Of a stretch of 64,000 nt of DNA, positions 28,854 to 40,144 are shown in pieces. The stretch covers positions 104,483 to 168,482 of the forward strand of contig NZ_BKZV01000009.1 of assembly GCF_008974285.1 (NCBI RefSeq), given 5' to 3'. Source of the DNA: Thermogemmatispora aurantia (GTDB lineage: Bacteria; Chloroflexota; Ktedonobacteria; Ktedonobacterales; Ktedonobacteraceae). Under the pieces are notes generated by a model. That model was given only the letters and a program-made list of their open reading frames with translations, had not been told where the DNA came from and did no database searches. Positions within the stretch are counted from its first letter, which is position 1. The number at the start of each line of letters is the position of its first letter. A program made the translations under genes and the position numbers.

Positions 28854-29339
28854 TCAGGCATTGCCCTCGCAGTGCTCCCCCTCGCCGCAGGCAGAGGTTG
28901 CCGCCGTCTCCGCCGCTGCAGGCGCGGACGAAGATGTGGGACACGGCAACTCGATCCACTGCTCGGCCCAGGCGTGGATGGCATCGATCACCGGCTGCAG
29001 CGCGCGGCCCTTCTCTGTCAGCTGGTATTCAACGCGCACCGGAATCTGCGGATAGACGACGCGCTCAACGAGGCCCTCCTGCTCCAACTCGCGCAGGCGT
29101 TCGGAGAGCACGCGGTCCGAGAGGCCGCCGACGGTGGCGGTCAGCTCGCAGAAGCGGCGCGGGCCGTCAAGCAACGAAGCAATCAGCAGGCCAGTCCAGC
29201 GCTTGCCGAGGATCTGCATTGCGTGCTCGTAGCGGGGGCAGAGCCGGCTACTCTGCTTCTGCTGCTGTTGCTGCTGTTGCTGAGATCGTGAAGAGGTTGA
29301 GGACGACGCTGAGGGCGCCGACTCGTGTGGTTTGGCCAT
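28854..29339 (-). CDS. HxlR-family transcriptional regulator with poly-Gln N-terminus
   Basis: From ATG at 29339 the product has 161 residues. A Ser-rich and poly-Gln N-terminal tail (QQQQQQQQ) leads into the HxlR winged helix: CPRYEHAMQILGKRWTGLLI, FCELTATVGGLSDRVLSERL, RELEQEGLVERVVYPQIPVR and VEYQLTEKGRALQPVIDAIH. The conserved N-terminal Cys used for thiol or aldehyde sensing in some HxlR proteins is present. A C-terminal tail rich in Ala/Thr ends with a Cys pair (CGEGEHCEG). The target is unknown. The start is uncertain because the Shine-Dalgarno match is weak; longer forms up to 29510 are open. Confidence 0.87.
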   Translation of the reverse strand: MAKPHESAPSASSSTSSRSQQQQQQQQKQSSRLCPRYEHAMQILGKRWTGLLIASLLDGPRRFCELTATVGGLSDRVLSERLRELEQEGLVERVVYPQIPVRVEYQLTEKGRALQPVIDAIHAWAEQWIELPCPTSSSAPAAAETAATSACGEGEHCEGNA

Positions 29340-29575
29340 GCTTCTCGTATACGTTTTTACTCTTCTCGCCGGCCAGCTCGCAGTGGGCAGCCTCATCTTC
29401 TTGCTGTCGGCACTCTGGCGGCGATCCAGCGTCACAAAGGTCATACTCTCCGCACCTAACAGTATAACATTGTCTTCCTGCTGAGGCAAGGCCGGGCTGC
29501 TGAGTAGCAACTGAAGGAGCGTGGGTGGGCCGCTCTGGGGGGCGCGGACTGCTCCAGCGGAGCCGACTCTCCCAG

Positions 29576-30949
<1,374 letters not shown>

Positions 30950-31098
30950 TGAGCTGCTCCTTTCCAGGACTTCAATGCGGCTTGTAACCAACGCATGAAT
31001 CATCGAATGCGCCAGGCGGCGCTGATCCGCAGTCTTCCACCATCACCAGGAGATATGATCCTATACCAGACGAGTCAGGACACATAGCGGCAGGAGGC

Positions 31099-33342
31099 TC
31101 AGCCCTCATCTGAGGAGCGCAAGAGCCGGCGCACCCGCTGCAGGGCCTGCCAGATCTCCTCGTCCTCCGGCGCAGAGCGTCGGGCGCGTTCCAAATCGGC
31201 CAGGGCGTACTGAGGTCTCCCCTGTAATTCGTAGAAGCGGGCCCGTTCCCGATAGAAGGCGGCATCATCGGGACGGAGGCGAATGGCCTCACTCAGGTCG
31301 GCGATGGCCTCCTGGAGCTGGCCCAGATCGGCGTAGAGCAGACCGCGGTAATAGTGGGCCTCGGCAGTCTCGGGGGCCAGGCGGATGGCCTCATCGAGAT
31401 CGGCCAGCGCTGGCTCCAGCTCGCCCAGCTCTGCGTAGAGCACGGCCCGATAGAGGTAAGCCACGACCAGAGCGGGATCGAGGCGCAGGGCCTGCTCGAA
31501 ATCGGCCAGGGCCTCCGCGATCTCCCCCCGTTGCCGGCGCAGATTGCCGCGCTGGACATAGCTGAGGGCCTCAGCGGGAGCCAGGCGGATGGCCTCATCA
31601 AGATCGGCCAGCGCCCGATCAAAGTCGCCCCACTCCTCATACAGGCTGGCGCGCTCGCGATAGGCCAGAGGAGCGGTCGGCGCCAGACGAAGCGCCTCGC
31701 TCAGATCGGCCAGGGCCTGCGCCTCCTCTCCCTGGCGCCGCCGTAGCAGGCCGCGCTGCAGATAGGCCTCGGCATTGTGGGGATCAAAGCGCAGGGCCTG
31801 CTCGAAATCGGCCAGCGCCTTATCAGCCTGGCCCAGGGCCGCATAGATCTCGCCGCGAGCCAGATAGGCGGCGGCATCGCTGGGGTCGAGGTGGATAGCC
31901 TCGTTCAGATCAGCCAGCGCCCGCTCAAGATCGCCCTGTTGTTGGTAGAGCGCACCGCGATGGAAATAGGCCGGAGCATGCGACGGATCGAGGCGCAGCG
32001 CTTCCGTATAGTCGGCGATGGCCCGCTCTGGCTCTCCCAGCTCCTCGTAAGCGTTGCCACGGTTAAAGTAGGCTGGGGCATAGCTGGGATCGAGGCGGAT
32101 GGCCTCATTGAGATCGGCCAGGGCCTCGCTGGGACGGCCCAGCTCCAGATAGATGCGCCCGCGATTGTTATAGCTCACCGCCCGTCCCGGCTCCAGGCGC
32201 AGTACCGTCGTATAGTCCTCCAGCGCCTGCTCCAGCCGGTCTTGTTGCAGCGCCAGGAAGCCGCGATGATGGTAAGCCGTCGGATCGCCGGGCGCCAGAC
32301 GGATAGCGGTATTGAAATCGGCCAGAGCCTCCTCAGTGCGTCCCAGCTCAGCGTAGATCTGACCGCGCCGATTGTAGGCGTAGACGTTGCGCGGATCGAG
32401 ACGCAGGGCTTCGCTGAAGGCAGTCAGCGCCTCCTGCCATCTGCCGTAGCGCGCGTGCTCGTTGCCCTCCTGAACCCAGACCTGGACCAGCTCGCGCTCA
32501 TTGGGCACGGCCACCTCCAGCGCCGAGGCCGCCCCGCTGAGGGCCGCGGCAAAAGCCTGCACGGAAGGGAAGCGCTGAGCAGGGTCAGCCTCCAGAGCCT
32601 GCATCAGCACCTGCTCAACCGCCGTACTCAGCTCCGGCGCGCTTGCCCGCAGTGGCTGAAGCGCTCCGCTCTCCTCCAGGCGCCGCGGTGGAGCGCCCGT
32701 CAGCCACTCGTAGCAAAGAGCCGCCAGGGCATACTGATCACTGGCCGCCACAGGCTGACCAGCCTGCTGCTCGGGAGCCTGATAGGGAGAGGCCGTCAGC
32801 TCGCCCGCGCGCGAGGCAGCGGTCTCCCTGGTAAAACGCTGCCGTAGTGGCCAGAGGCCCACCTCACTCAGCAAGAGCCGCTCATCGTCGGCGAGCAGCA
32901 CGTTCTCCGGCTTCAGATTAGCATGCAGCCAGCCGGCCTCGTGGGCAGCCTGCAGCGCCGAGGCGAGCTGCGTCGCGTAGTGCACCACCGTAAGCAGGGG
33001 CAGGCGTGAGCCGTGAGGATGGCGCGCGCGCAGAGAGCCGGCGGTGACATAGGGCATAACCACAAAGGGCAGCCGCCGCGCGCCGTCGTAGCCGTAATCC
33101 AACAGTGGCAGCAGCTGCTCATGGTGCAGCTGGCTCAAAGCCCGCAGGGCGGCGAGCCAGGCCGGCAGCGCCGCCTCGCTGAGCGAGAGGCTGTTGAGCG
33201 TCTTGAGGGCCAGCGGCGGCGAGGCTCTCCCCTCGGCCTCCTCACTCGTCCTGCGAGCCAGATAGACCTGGCCCAGGCTGCCCCTACCGAGCAGGCCCAA
33301 CAACCGATAGCCCTCAAACTCTGCTCCTGTCAGATCCTGCAT
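31099..33342 (-). CDS. Kinase-fold protein with about 13 TPRs, predicted pseudokinase
   Basis: The 747-residue product begins with a Hanks kinase fold: Gly loop GRGSLGQVYLA, the beta-3 Lys in LALKTL, an APEQ-like motif and SDQYALAALCYEWLTG. Key residues are missing: the catalytic loop reads HANLKPEN (about 139) instead of HRDLKPEN, the DFG motif is SEVG (about 159), and the alpha-C Glu (NEAR in paralogues) is replaced (LAALRA). It should not transfer phosphate efficiently. About thirteen TPR units of 34 residues fill residues 287-730. A scaffold or allosteric regulator of the neighbouring kinases is a reasonable inference. The gene has no frameshift and keeps normal codon use. Confidence 0.92.
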   Translation of the reverse strand: MQDLTGAEFEGYRLLGLLGRGSLGQVYLARRTSEEAEGRASPPLALKTLNSLSLSEAALPAWLAALRALSQLHHEQLLPLLDYGYDGARRLPFVVMPYVTAGSLRARHPHGSRLPLLTVVHYATQLASALQAAHEAGWLHANLKPENVLLADDERLLLSEVGLWPLRQRFTRETAASRAGELTASPYQAPEQQAGQPVAASDQYALAALCYEWLTGAPPRRLEESGALQPLRASAPELSTAVEQVLMQALEADPAQRFPSVQAFAAALSGAASALEVAVPNERELVQVWVQEGNEHARYGRWQEALTAFSEALRLDPRNVYAYNRRGQIYAELGRTEEALADFNTAIRLAPGDPTAYHHRGFLALQQDRLEQALEDYTTVLRLEPGRAVSYNNRGRIYLELGRPSEALADLNEAIRLDPSYAPAYFNRGNAYEELGEPERAIADYTEALRLDPSHAPAYFHRGALYQQQGDLERALADLNEAIHLDPSDAAAYLARGEIYAALGQADKALADFEQALRFDPHNAEAYLQRGLLRRRQGEEAQALADLSEALRLAPTAPLAYRERASLYEEWGDFDRALADLDEAIRLAPAEALSYVQRGNLRRQRGEIAEALADFEQALRLDPALVVAYLYRAVLYAELGELEPALADLDEAIRLAPETAEAHYYRGLLYADLGQLQEAIADLSEAIRLRPDDAAFYRERARFYELQGRPQYALADLERARRSAPEDEEIWQALQRVRRLLRSSDEG

Positions 33343-33442
33343 CGCTGGCCTCTCCTTTCCTCTCTCCTACGCTGCCTACGCTGATACCCTCGCTGGCGCT
33401 ACTGCCGACCGCAGATCCTGGCCAGCCCGGGCGCATTCCCCA

Positions 33443-33724
33443 TCAGGATAGTGGTATAGCCGATAGTATAGAGAAAGCCACTGGATCGCTGCAAGAAGAA
33501 CCCTCGCGCCTAGCCTTCCCCGCTATGCCCGGCTCAAGAAAGCGCATACCAGGGCTGGAAAAGGCCGCGGCGTTGGGGAAGCTGAGAGCGGCCAGGTCCC
33601 GCCGCAGAGCGCCCTGCTCGCAGGAGCGGAGGCCGGGCCGCAGAGAGGCCGCGCCGACGCCGAACTCGCTGACGCTGCGGCGACTGTCCAGCCCGCGCAG
33701 CTCCTCGGGTGGCAGCTCTAGCAT
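33443..33724 (-). CDS. Possible small protein
   Basis: A 93-residue frame (MLELPPEELRGLDSRRSVSE) starts five bases after a good Shine-Dalgarno (GAGGAG) and about 70 nt below a possible TATAAG -10 element. The N-terminal half is Leu/Arg-rich; the C-terminal part is of low quality. I do not recognise it. It could be a decayed gene or chance frame in an 870-bp gap between kinase genes. Confidence 0.3.
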   Translation of the reverse strand: MLELPPEELRGLDSRRSVSEFGVGAASLRPGLRSCEQGALRRDLAALSFPNAAAFSSPGMRFLEPGIAGKARREGSSCSDPVAFSILSAIPLS

Positions 33725-34214
33725 ATCTTCTCCTCATCATTGCTGAACCGCTGCCTTGACGCCTGTCAAAGCGACTCATCATCTGCTGCCCCATTACCTT
33801 ATACAATACAAAACTGCACCGCCTTCGCCGTCCACTACTCACTGCATAGAAAGATAGCCACTGTCCGCAGCGCAGAACAACAAGCGTCCTCTGTCGGCGG
33901 GCGCTGACGCCGGACAGGCTGCGCTGCAGAGCCATTAGCGCTGGCCGCTGGCCTCCCCGCAGCCCTGTGCTCTCCCGGTTAGCCTGCATATGAAACGTGT
34001 GAGACGCCTAAGAGCCACGACCGTCCCTGGAGGCCATCATCAGCGCGCCGCCAGGCGAGCTGGCTGGTGCGCGCGCGGGCCTGGTCTCCGAGCCAGAGAG
34101 CGGGGGAGAAGGAAGCCAGGGGCCGACCCGATGACTGAGCGAACGGAGGGCCTGGAAGCCAGCGGACTGGACTATCTGGCCGGCCAGAGCGCGGGAGCAC
34201 GAGCAAGAAGGGAT

Positions 34215-36278
34215 TCAGCGGGCCTCACGCCGCCGCTCCTGGCGCAGCCGATAGAGGGCCTCCTCGCGGCTGGCGCGCACCAGCCGATTGCTCGGGTCCA
34301 ATTGCAGGGCGCGATCGTAGTCCAGGATTGCCCGCTGATAGTCTCCCAGGCGGAAATAAGCCACACCCCGGTGGCGATAGCTCTCGGGATCGTCGGGGCG
34401 CAGCTCCAGAGCGCGATCGTAGTCCAAAATCGCGCGGCGGTAGTTGCCCAGGCCAGCGTAAGCCAGGCCGCGGTAGACATAGGTCCGTGCCAGGCACGGA
34501 GCCAGCTCCACCGCCCGGTTGAAATCCGCAATAGCCCTCTCGTACTCCTGCAAAGCATCGTAGGCCATGCCGCGCCTGATATAGGCCTCCACATAGCCCG
34601 GATCAAGCTCCAGAGCGCGCTCGAAATCCTGGATGGCCTGCTCGTAGTCCTGCAGCTCATAGTACGTCAGGCCGCGATTATAGTAAACCAGCGCATAATC
34701 GGGCTGAAGCTCCAACGCGTGCTGATAATCCTCCAGCGCCTGCTCATACTCTTGCATATTGCGATATACTGTTCCGCGATTATTATAGGCGTTGGCATAG
34801 AAAGCGTCCAGCTCGATAGCGCGTGTCAGATCGACGAGAGCCATTTCATACTTGCCCAGCGCGTCGTAGGCATTGCCGCGGTTATTATAGGCCAGCGTAT
34901 ACTCGGGATTGAGGCGGATGGCCTGGCTGAAATCGGCGATAGCCTGCTCGAAATTGCCCAGGCAGCAATAGGCATTGCCGCGATTATTATAGGCATCGAC
35001 ATGGGAAGGGTCGAGCTGCAGCACACGGCTATAGTCAGCGATGGCCTTCTCATACTCCTGGAGGCGGCGGTAAGCGCGGCCCCGGTTAAAATAGGCCTCC
35101 AGATACGTCGGGTCCAGCTCCAGAGCGCGGTCGAAATCGGCGATGGCCTGGCGATCATCGCCCAGAGCGCAGCGGGCGTAACCGCGTCCGTTATAGGCGA
35201 TAGCCTGCTGCGGATTCAACTCCAGGGCGTGGTCGAAATCGGCGATGGCCTTCTCAGGCTCCTGGAGCTGCAAATAGCAGCTACCGCGGTTCACATAGGC
35301 ATCGGCGTAGGAAGGGTCCAGGGCGATTGCCTCAGAGAAAGCCTCAGCCGCCTCCCTATAGCGGCCCTGAAAATAGAAAGCCACCCCATCGTCAAAGCAC
35401 TCCTGGCGGCTGCGCGGCTGAATGCGCGGCACATAATTGAGCACCAGCAGGGAGCGGGCGGCGCGTTCCAGCTCATGAGCGAACTCGCTCACACTGGCGA
35501 AGCGGCCCTTGGGGTCCTTTGAAAGCGCGCGCATAATGACATACTCGATCTCGGGCGAGAGGTCTGGCACGCGCTCCAACAGGGAAGGAGGAGGAACCTG
35601 AGAATGCTGAGCGTACAGCTCATAGAAAGTTCCATCGAAAGGAGGATCGCCGCAGAGCCACTCATAGACGATCACCGCCAGCGCATACTGATCGCTCGCG
35701 CGGCTAGTGCGTCCCATAAACTGCTCCGGGGCCATATAATGGGGCGTCCCGGCGATGCCGGCGTTCTGCTGCTCCAGAGGGGTCTGACCCGGAGGCGTCT
35801 GCACGATCACCGAGATCCCGAAATCGGTCAGCAGGAGGCGGTCCTCCTGGTCCAGCAGCATATTTTCCGGCTTCAGATCGCGGTGAATCACATTTTCATC
35901 GTGGGCGTACTGCAGAGCGTCGGCGAGCTGATGCACATAGTGCAACACCAGCTCCAGTGGCACACGCGCTCCCTGGGGATGGCGCTGGCGCAGGGTACCG
36001 TTGGGAGCGTAATCCATCACAATGAAAGGCACCCCGAGCGCCTGCTCGACACCGAAATCCTGGACCGCTACAATGTGCGGATGCCGCAGGCGGAAGAGGC
36101 GGGCCTCATTGACCAGATGGCGCAGCGCCTCATAGTTTAGACCGGTGTGTAGCACCTTCACCGCCACCAGATGCTTGCGCTGAGTATGCTCGCCCAGGTA
36201 GACCTGGCCATAGTTACCTTGCCCAAGCAAGCGGAGGAGGAAATAATTATCGAGCTGTCTCCCCGAATGATCAACCAT
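34215..36278 (-). CDS. Ser/Thr protein kinase with 11 TPR repeats
   Basis: A 687-residue protein with an intact kinase domain: GQGNYGQVYLGE, VAVKVL, NEARLF (alpha-C Glu), HRDLKPEN (about 131), TDFGISVI (about 151), APEQF and YEWLCGDPPFDG. No membrane helix is visible. About eleven consecutive canonical TPRs occupy residues 291-666, with the repeated AYNNRGNAY and AIADFxRALELDP core. The repeats should form a long superhelix able to hold client proteins. The basic C-terminal tail (RLRQERRREAR) is short. The domain order matches the two other TPR proteins in this cluster. Confidence 0.94.
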   Translation of the reverse strand: MVDHSGRQLDNYFLLRLLGQGNYGQVYLGEHTQRKHLVAVKVLHTGLNYEALRHLVNEARLFRLRHPHIVAVQDFGVEQALGVPFIVMDYAPNGTLRQRHPQGARVPLELVLHYVHQLADALQYAHDENVIHRDLKPENMLLDQEDRLLLTDFGISVIVQTPPGQTPLEQQNAGIAGTPHYMAPEQFMGRTSRASDQYALAVIVYEWLCGDPPFDGTFYELYAQHSQVPPPSLLERVPDLSPEIEYVIMRALSKDPKGRFASVSEFAHELERAARSLLVLNYVPRIQPRSRQECFDDGVAFYFQGRYREAAEAFSEAIALDPSYADAYVNRGSCYLQLQEPEKAIADFDHALELNPQQAIAYNGRGYARCALGDDRQAIADFDRALELDPTYLEAYFNRGRAYRRLQEYEKAIADYSRVLQLDPSHVDAYNNRGNAYCCLGNFEQAIADFSQAIRLNPEYTLAYNNRGNAYDALGKYEMALVDLTRAIELDAFYANAYNNRGTVYRNMQEYEQALEDYQHALELQPDYALVYYNRGLTYYELQDYEQAIQDFERALELDPGYVEAYIRRGMAYDALQEYERAIADFNRAVELAPCLARTYVYRGLAYAGLGNYRRAILDYDRALELRPDDPESYRHRGVAYFRLGDYQRAILDYDRALQLDPSNRLVRASREEALYRLRQERRREAR

Positions 36279-36547
36279 CGTGCCTGTTCTCTTGCCTGTG
36301 CTTGCAAGCCCTGTGTTGGGCGGACGTCCCCATCTTACGCGGCCTGTCTAGCGAGATGCTGACCCTGGTTGGCTGCTGGCTACCAATCTACCAGCATACT
36401 TATTGTAGGAGAGAGGAGAAAGCTCGTCAAGTACTCGTAAGACTCTGAAAGTGCCTGCTGCTCAGTTCTAGCGCGGCCACGTGTCGGTAACCTCATGTCG
36501 TACAAGATAGCTGCTGACGAGTAGCTAAAAATTTGTGAGTTGTGCAT

Positions 36548-36570
36548 AAAAAAACGGCAAGCCAGTGCCG
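36548..36570 (-). terminator. Intrinsic terminator after the MFS gene
   Basis: On the minus strand a CGGCA/TGCCG stem (36570-36566 with 36559-36555) is followed by seven T residues (36554-36548). It lies 78 bp beyond the stop of the transporter gene. Confidence 0.75.
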
Positions 36571-36647
36571 CCCGGCGTCCCCGTAGCTGGACCAGCGCGG
36601 CGCGCGGGCTGTTCACTGGCTGCCTCACCCCGTGCTCCTCGCCCTGG

Positions 36648-37904
36648 CTAGCGCTGGCTACCTCGCCGGCGGCTCCGGCGGCTCCAGAGGAAGCGCAGGC
36701 TGGCCATCAACAAGCCGCAGCCCGCCAGAAGCGCGAGCGCGCGATAGAGCGAGCGATAGCTCATTGCTCCTAGTCCCAGCCCGAAGAGCGGAAAGAGCGT
36801 CACCATCGCCGCACTAAAGAGGCCCGTCTGCAGAGAAAGCACCGTAGCCCGCTGGGCCTCGGGGCTGCGCTCGTTGAGCCAGGTACTCACCACTGGCTGC
36901 CAGAGAGCATACGCCCCCTGGAAGAGCATCAAGAAGCCGACCAGGCTCAGCGGCACCAGCGGCAGACTCATCAACAGCAGCCCGCCGGCCAGCGCCAGCA
37001 GCAGCCCGGCCAGCAGATGGCTGCCTCTCATATGGGCCAACAGCGTGGGGGCCAGGGCCGTACAGCCGAAGCTGATCACCTGGCTGGCGGCGATCACCAG
37101 GCCCACCTGCGCCAGCGTCAGCCCCAGGCTGCTCAGATAGAGCTGATGATAGTAATAAATGGTCAGCCCGCAGCCCTCGACCAGGCCCGCCAGCAAAAGC
37201 AGACCGACCAGCACCCTGTCGCTTCGCACCGCGCGCAATCCCTGCAGCAGATGCCGTAGCGGCTGTCGCTCGCTGGTCCCGCGCTCCTCAGGCAACGCCA
37301 GCAGGGGCAGCATGGCGAGCACGGCCAGGGCGGCTTGAACCAGGAACGGCAGCGCCTCCTGCACCTGGCCGAGCAGCCCGCCGACGCTCGTGCTGGCTGC
37401 CTCCGCCACCAGGGCCAGCAAATACATGCGGCTGATCAGGCGACTATAGTAGCCCTGTTGCTGCCCCTCATGAGCGACCAGGCGTCGCGCCAGACCCCAG
37501 AGCAGCGCCTCCTCGGCGCCGCCGCGGAAAGCAAAGGCCAGGCCCCAGAGCACAAAGCTCAAGGCGATCGATGGCCAGAGCGGAAGCGATAAAAAGAGCA
37601 TTGCTGCTGCTGACAGGCTACAGTATACAAAAAGGCTGCGACGTCGTCCCAGCAAATCCGCGTAGATCCCCGTTGGAATCTCTGCACACAGCTTCGTCAC
37701 ATGCAGAGTCATCTCCAGCAAGCCAATGACCAGCGGGCTATAGCCGTGGCGCGCCAGATAGATCATCCAGACCGCGCTACTCAACGTCGCATTCGTGGCC
37801 AGATTATAGCCATCATAGGCCAATAAGAGCCGCAGGCGGGCGCCGCGCGCCAGAGGTCTTGCGGGCAGTGCTTCCTGTTTCTGGCATTCGATCTGCTTCT
37901 CCAT
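36648..37904 (-). CDS. MFS transporter
   Basis: A 418-residue major facilitator with about twelve hydrophobic helices. The N-terminal half has AVWMIYLARHGYSPLVIGLL and the loop-2/3 signature GIYADLLGRRRSLF, with the basic RRR typical of MFS. The C-terminal half repeats the pattern (QPVVSTWLNERSPEAQRATV). It resembles drug-efflux or YxlH-like transporters, but the substrate is unknown. It lies within the kinase region between a TPR kinase and a membrane kinase, all on the minus strand. Confidence 0.9.
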   Translation of the reverse strand: MEKQIECQKQEALPARPLARGARLRLLLAYDGYNLATNATLSSAVWMIYLARHGYSPLVIGLLEMTLHVTKLCAEIPTGIYADLLGRRRSLFVYCSLSAAAMLFLSLPLWPSIALSFVLWGLAFAFRGGAEEALLWGLARRLVAHEGQQQGYYSRLISRMYLLALVAEAASTSVGGLLGQVQEALPFLVQAALAVLAMLPLLALPEERGTSERQPLRHLLQGLRAVRSDRVLVGLLLLAGLVEGCGLTIYYYHQLYLSSLGLTLAQVGLVIAASQVISFGCTALAPTLLAHMRGSHLLAGLLLALAGGLLLMSLPLVPLSLVGFLMLFQGAYALWQPVVSTWLNERSPEAQRATVLSLQTGLFSAAMVTLFPLFGLGLGAMSYRSLYRALALLAGCGLLMASLRFLWSRRSRRRGSQR

Positions 37905-38438
37905 GATTCAGGCATTCCTTTCCTTTCTACATCACCTACTCTTACAAGCCATTGCCTCCACAATGGACGCTCACCTGAAAGGAAGCGGCCTGGCGCGGCA
38001 GCCAGCAGGAGAGGACCCTCGCCTCGCCGGTCCTGAACGGCAATGAAAACCTGGGCAAAGTAGAGAGGCTTCGAGGAGAGCAGTCAGAGGAGAAGAGCGA
38101 AAGAGGAGGGCTGTGCTTTACAGCGCCGATCGTAGCAACTGGCTGCCTCTGCCGCGCGCCAGCAAGTGCAGACGACGCGCTGCCCAAAGAGCACCCATCA
38201 GCAGAACGCTGTCCTGCTTACTTGCTTACCCTGGTGGTGGCGCTGCTCCTCTCTTCTGCCGCATAAGCTGCGCCAGGCCTATGCGGCTGGAGCATGCGCG
38301 ATATAGGTCGGGCGAATAGCGTCGCTGCGCAGCGAAGCCGTGCGCAGCTCAACGCTGGCAGCAGAGCAAAGAGATCTAGCCATCACGGTCGTGAATAGTA
38401 ACACAGGCGCAGTCGGCCTGTCAAAGCACGCGGGACGT

Positions 38439-39701
38439 TCAGAGGCGAGACGGCGCAGACGACCGTGAGCGTGGGGAGGGCAGCGCTCGGGGCAGCAGAG
38501 AAGAAGAAGAAGGAAGCTGGTCCTGACCCTCATGCTTCTGAGGTGGGGGAGTGAGCGGCGTCGCCTGTGCTGGCACCTCAAGCGGGTGCCCTGTTGGCTG
38601 ACTCAGCGGGAGCGGGCAGCCGGGCAGCACCGGGCGACTGGGGCGGAGCTGAGGCGAAAAAGCCAGCCAGGTCAGACCGCCGCCGAGCAAGCCGCTGGCT
38701 GCCAGGCTGGTCATCCCCACCATCAAGGCCCGTCGCGTCGGGCGCTCGACCTGTCGCTGTGCTGGCTGGGGAAGGATGCGGGGACGCAAAGCCCGGCCCA
38801 GGGCCTGCTCATAAGCTCGCACGAACTCCAGCACCGTCGCGAAGCGCGCCTCCGGCTGCTTGGCCAGCGCCCGCTCCACCACGGCCACCAGTCCCGGCGG
38901 CAGCGTCGGCACGCGCTGACGCAACGGCGGCGGTGGCATGTGCACATGCTGAGCCAGCATCTCAGCGGGCGAACCGCGGAAAGGGCACTCCCCGCACAGC
39001 CATTCATAGACTACCACCCCCAGCGCATACTGATCACTGGCGAACTGCGGCTGACCAGCCAGCTGTTCCGGCGCCATATAGGCCAGCGTCCCCGCAATGG
39101 CCTCCTTCTGCTGCCAGCCCCTCTGATGCTGGCCACTCAAAGCAGCAATACCGAAATCGCTCAACAGCAGCGAGCCGTCGCGCCCAATCAACATATTCTC
39201 CGGCTTAATATCGCAATGAATGCACTGCTGCCGATGGGCGTAGTCCAAGGCGGCCCCGATCTGCTGCAAATAGAGCAGGATCGTCGCCGGATGCAAGCGG
39301 CTGCCACGGGGATGGCGCTGGCGCAAAGTTCCCCCTGGCGCATACTCCATCACCAGAAAAGCCGTTCCTTGCTCCTCTAGCAACACGAAATCGAAGATCC
39401 TCACGATATGCGGGTGGTGCAGACGAGCCGCGATGCGCGCCTCCGCGCAGAAGCGCTGCAGCACCTCTGGCTCCAGCTGAGTCTGCAGCAACTTAATGGC
39501 CACTTCGGTCCCCAGATAGCGATGCTCACCCAGATAGACCTCAGCAAAGCCCCCACGGCCCAACAGACGCGCCAGGCGGTAATGGCCCAGTTCACGGGGG
39601 GCCGCCAGCGGTAGCCATTGCCCCCTCGCTCCAGGCTTACCGCCACTGGAGGCGTTCCCGCCCTGGTCCGCCTCAGTCGAGAAACTCAGCGATTGCTCCA
39701 T
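38439..39701 (-). CDS. Ser/Thr protein kinase, membrane-anchored, short C-terminal tail
   Basis: The 420-residue product has a kinase domain at about 40-300: GRGGFAEVYLGE, VAIKLL, the catalytic loop IHCDIKPEN (about 162; Cys replaces Arg but the Asp remains), SDFGIAAL (about 180), APEQL and YEWLCGECPFRG. One membrane span follows at about 322-346 (ALMVGMTSLAASGLLGGGL). Only a Pro/Ser-rich tail of about 75 residues lies beyond it. The paralogue at 26225 carries WD40 repeats in that position, so this gene may have lost, or never gained, a sensor. The ATG has AGGAGG upstream. Confidence 0.93.
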   Translation of the reverse strand: MEQSLSFSTEADQGGNASSGGKPGARGQWLPLAAPRELGHYRLARLLGRGGFAEVYLGEHRYLGTEVAIKLLQTQLEPEVLQRFCAEARIAARLHHPHIVRIFDFVLLEEQGTAFLVMEYAPGGTLRQRHPRGSRLHPATILLYLQQIGAALDYAHRQQCIHCDIKPENMLIGRDGSLLLSDFGIAALSGQHQRGWQQKEAIAGTLAYMAPEQLAGQPQFASDQYALGVVVYEWLCGECPFRGSPAEMLAQHVHMPPPPLRQRVPTLPPGLVAVVERALAKQPEARFATVLEFVRAYEQALGRALRPRILPQPAQRQVERPTRRALMVGMTSLAASGLLGGGLTWLAFSPQLRPSRPVLPGCPLPLSQPTGHPLEVPAQATPLTPPPQKHEGQDQLPSSSSLLPRALPSPRSRSSAPSRL

Positions 39702-40144
39702 CTTGCTCGCCTCCTGCTCCTTGCTTGCCTGCTATGATTGTAGATAGCGCTCATGGAACATGTCAATGTGCTCACACGGAAACAAGCAGCCTGAGAAGTG
39801 CAGCGAATCGCTGCCGATTCCAGAGATTCTGGATAGCGCTACATCTATAAATTCGTTTATGCTTATTTATAGCTCAAGAAAAACACAGCCGTAGCTTGGG
39901 CGTTACAGGTGGGGAGGGAGCAAGCCCACCCAGCCCAGGGGAGGAGAATCCAGCAGAGTGGGGGTGAGAAGAGCGCAAAAAATAGCTGAGGGAACCCAGA
40001 CTGCGGCCCATGTGGGTGTAGTAGGTAGAGCGGCAGGCAGGACTGGAGCCGGGAGTACCGGGCGGGGCGCGGAGCAGCCTTGTTGAGCGTGCGCGGATGC
40101 AGAGCGGCCTCCCCATGCGCCCCTATCTAGCCGAGGCGACCGAT
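39702..40144. other. Interval between kinase gene and secG
   Basis: About 440 bp with an AT-rich stretch near 39830-39880 that probably contains the promoter of the membrane kinase gene. No convincing gene was seen. Confidence 0.4.

Noticed and set aside
31777..32847. Long plus-strand frame opposite the TPR pseudokinase
   Set aside because: Its repeat pattern mirrors the TPR codons of the real gene on the other strand; no ribosome site or family.
34215..36278. 102-bp periodicity considered as a DNA satellite
   Set aside because: The period is that of 34-residue TPRs and DNA identity between units is low, so it is an ordinary protein repeat.
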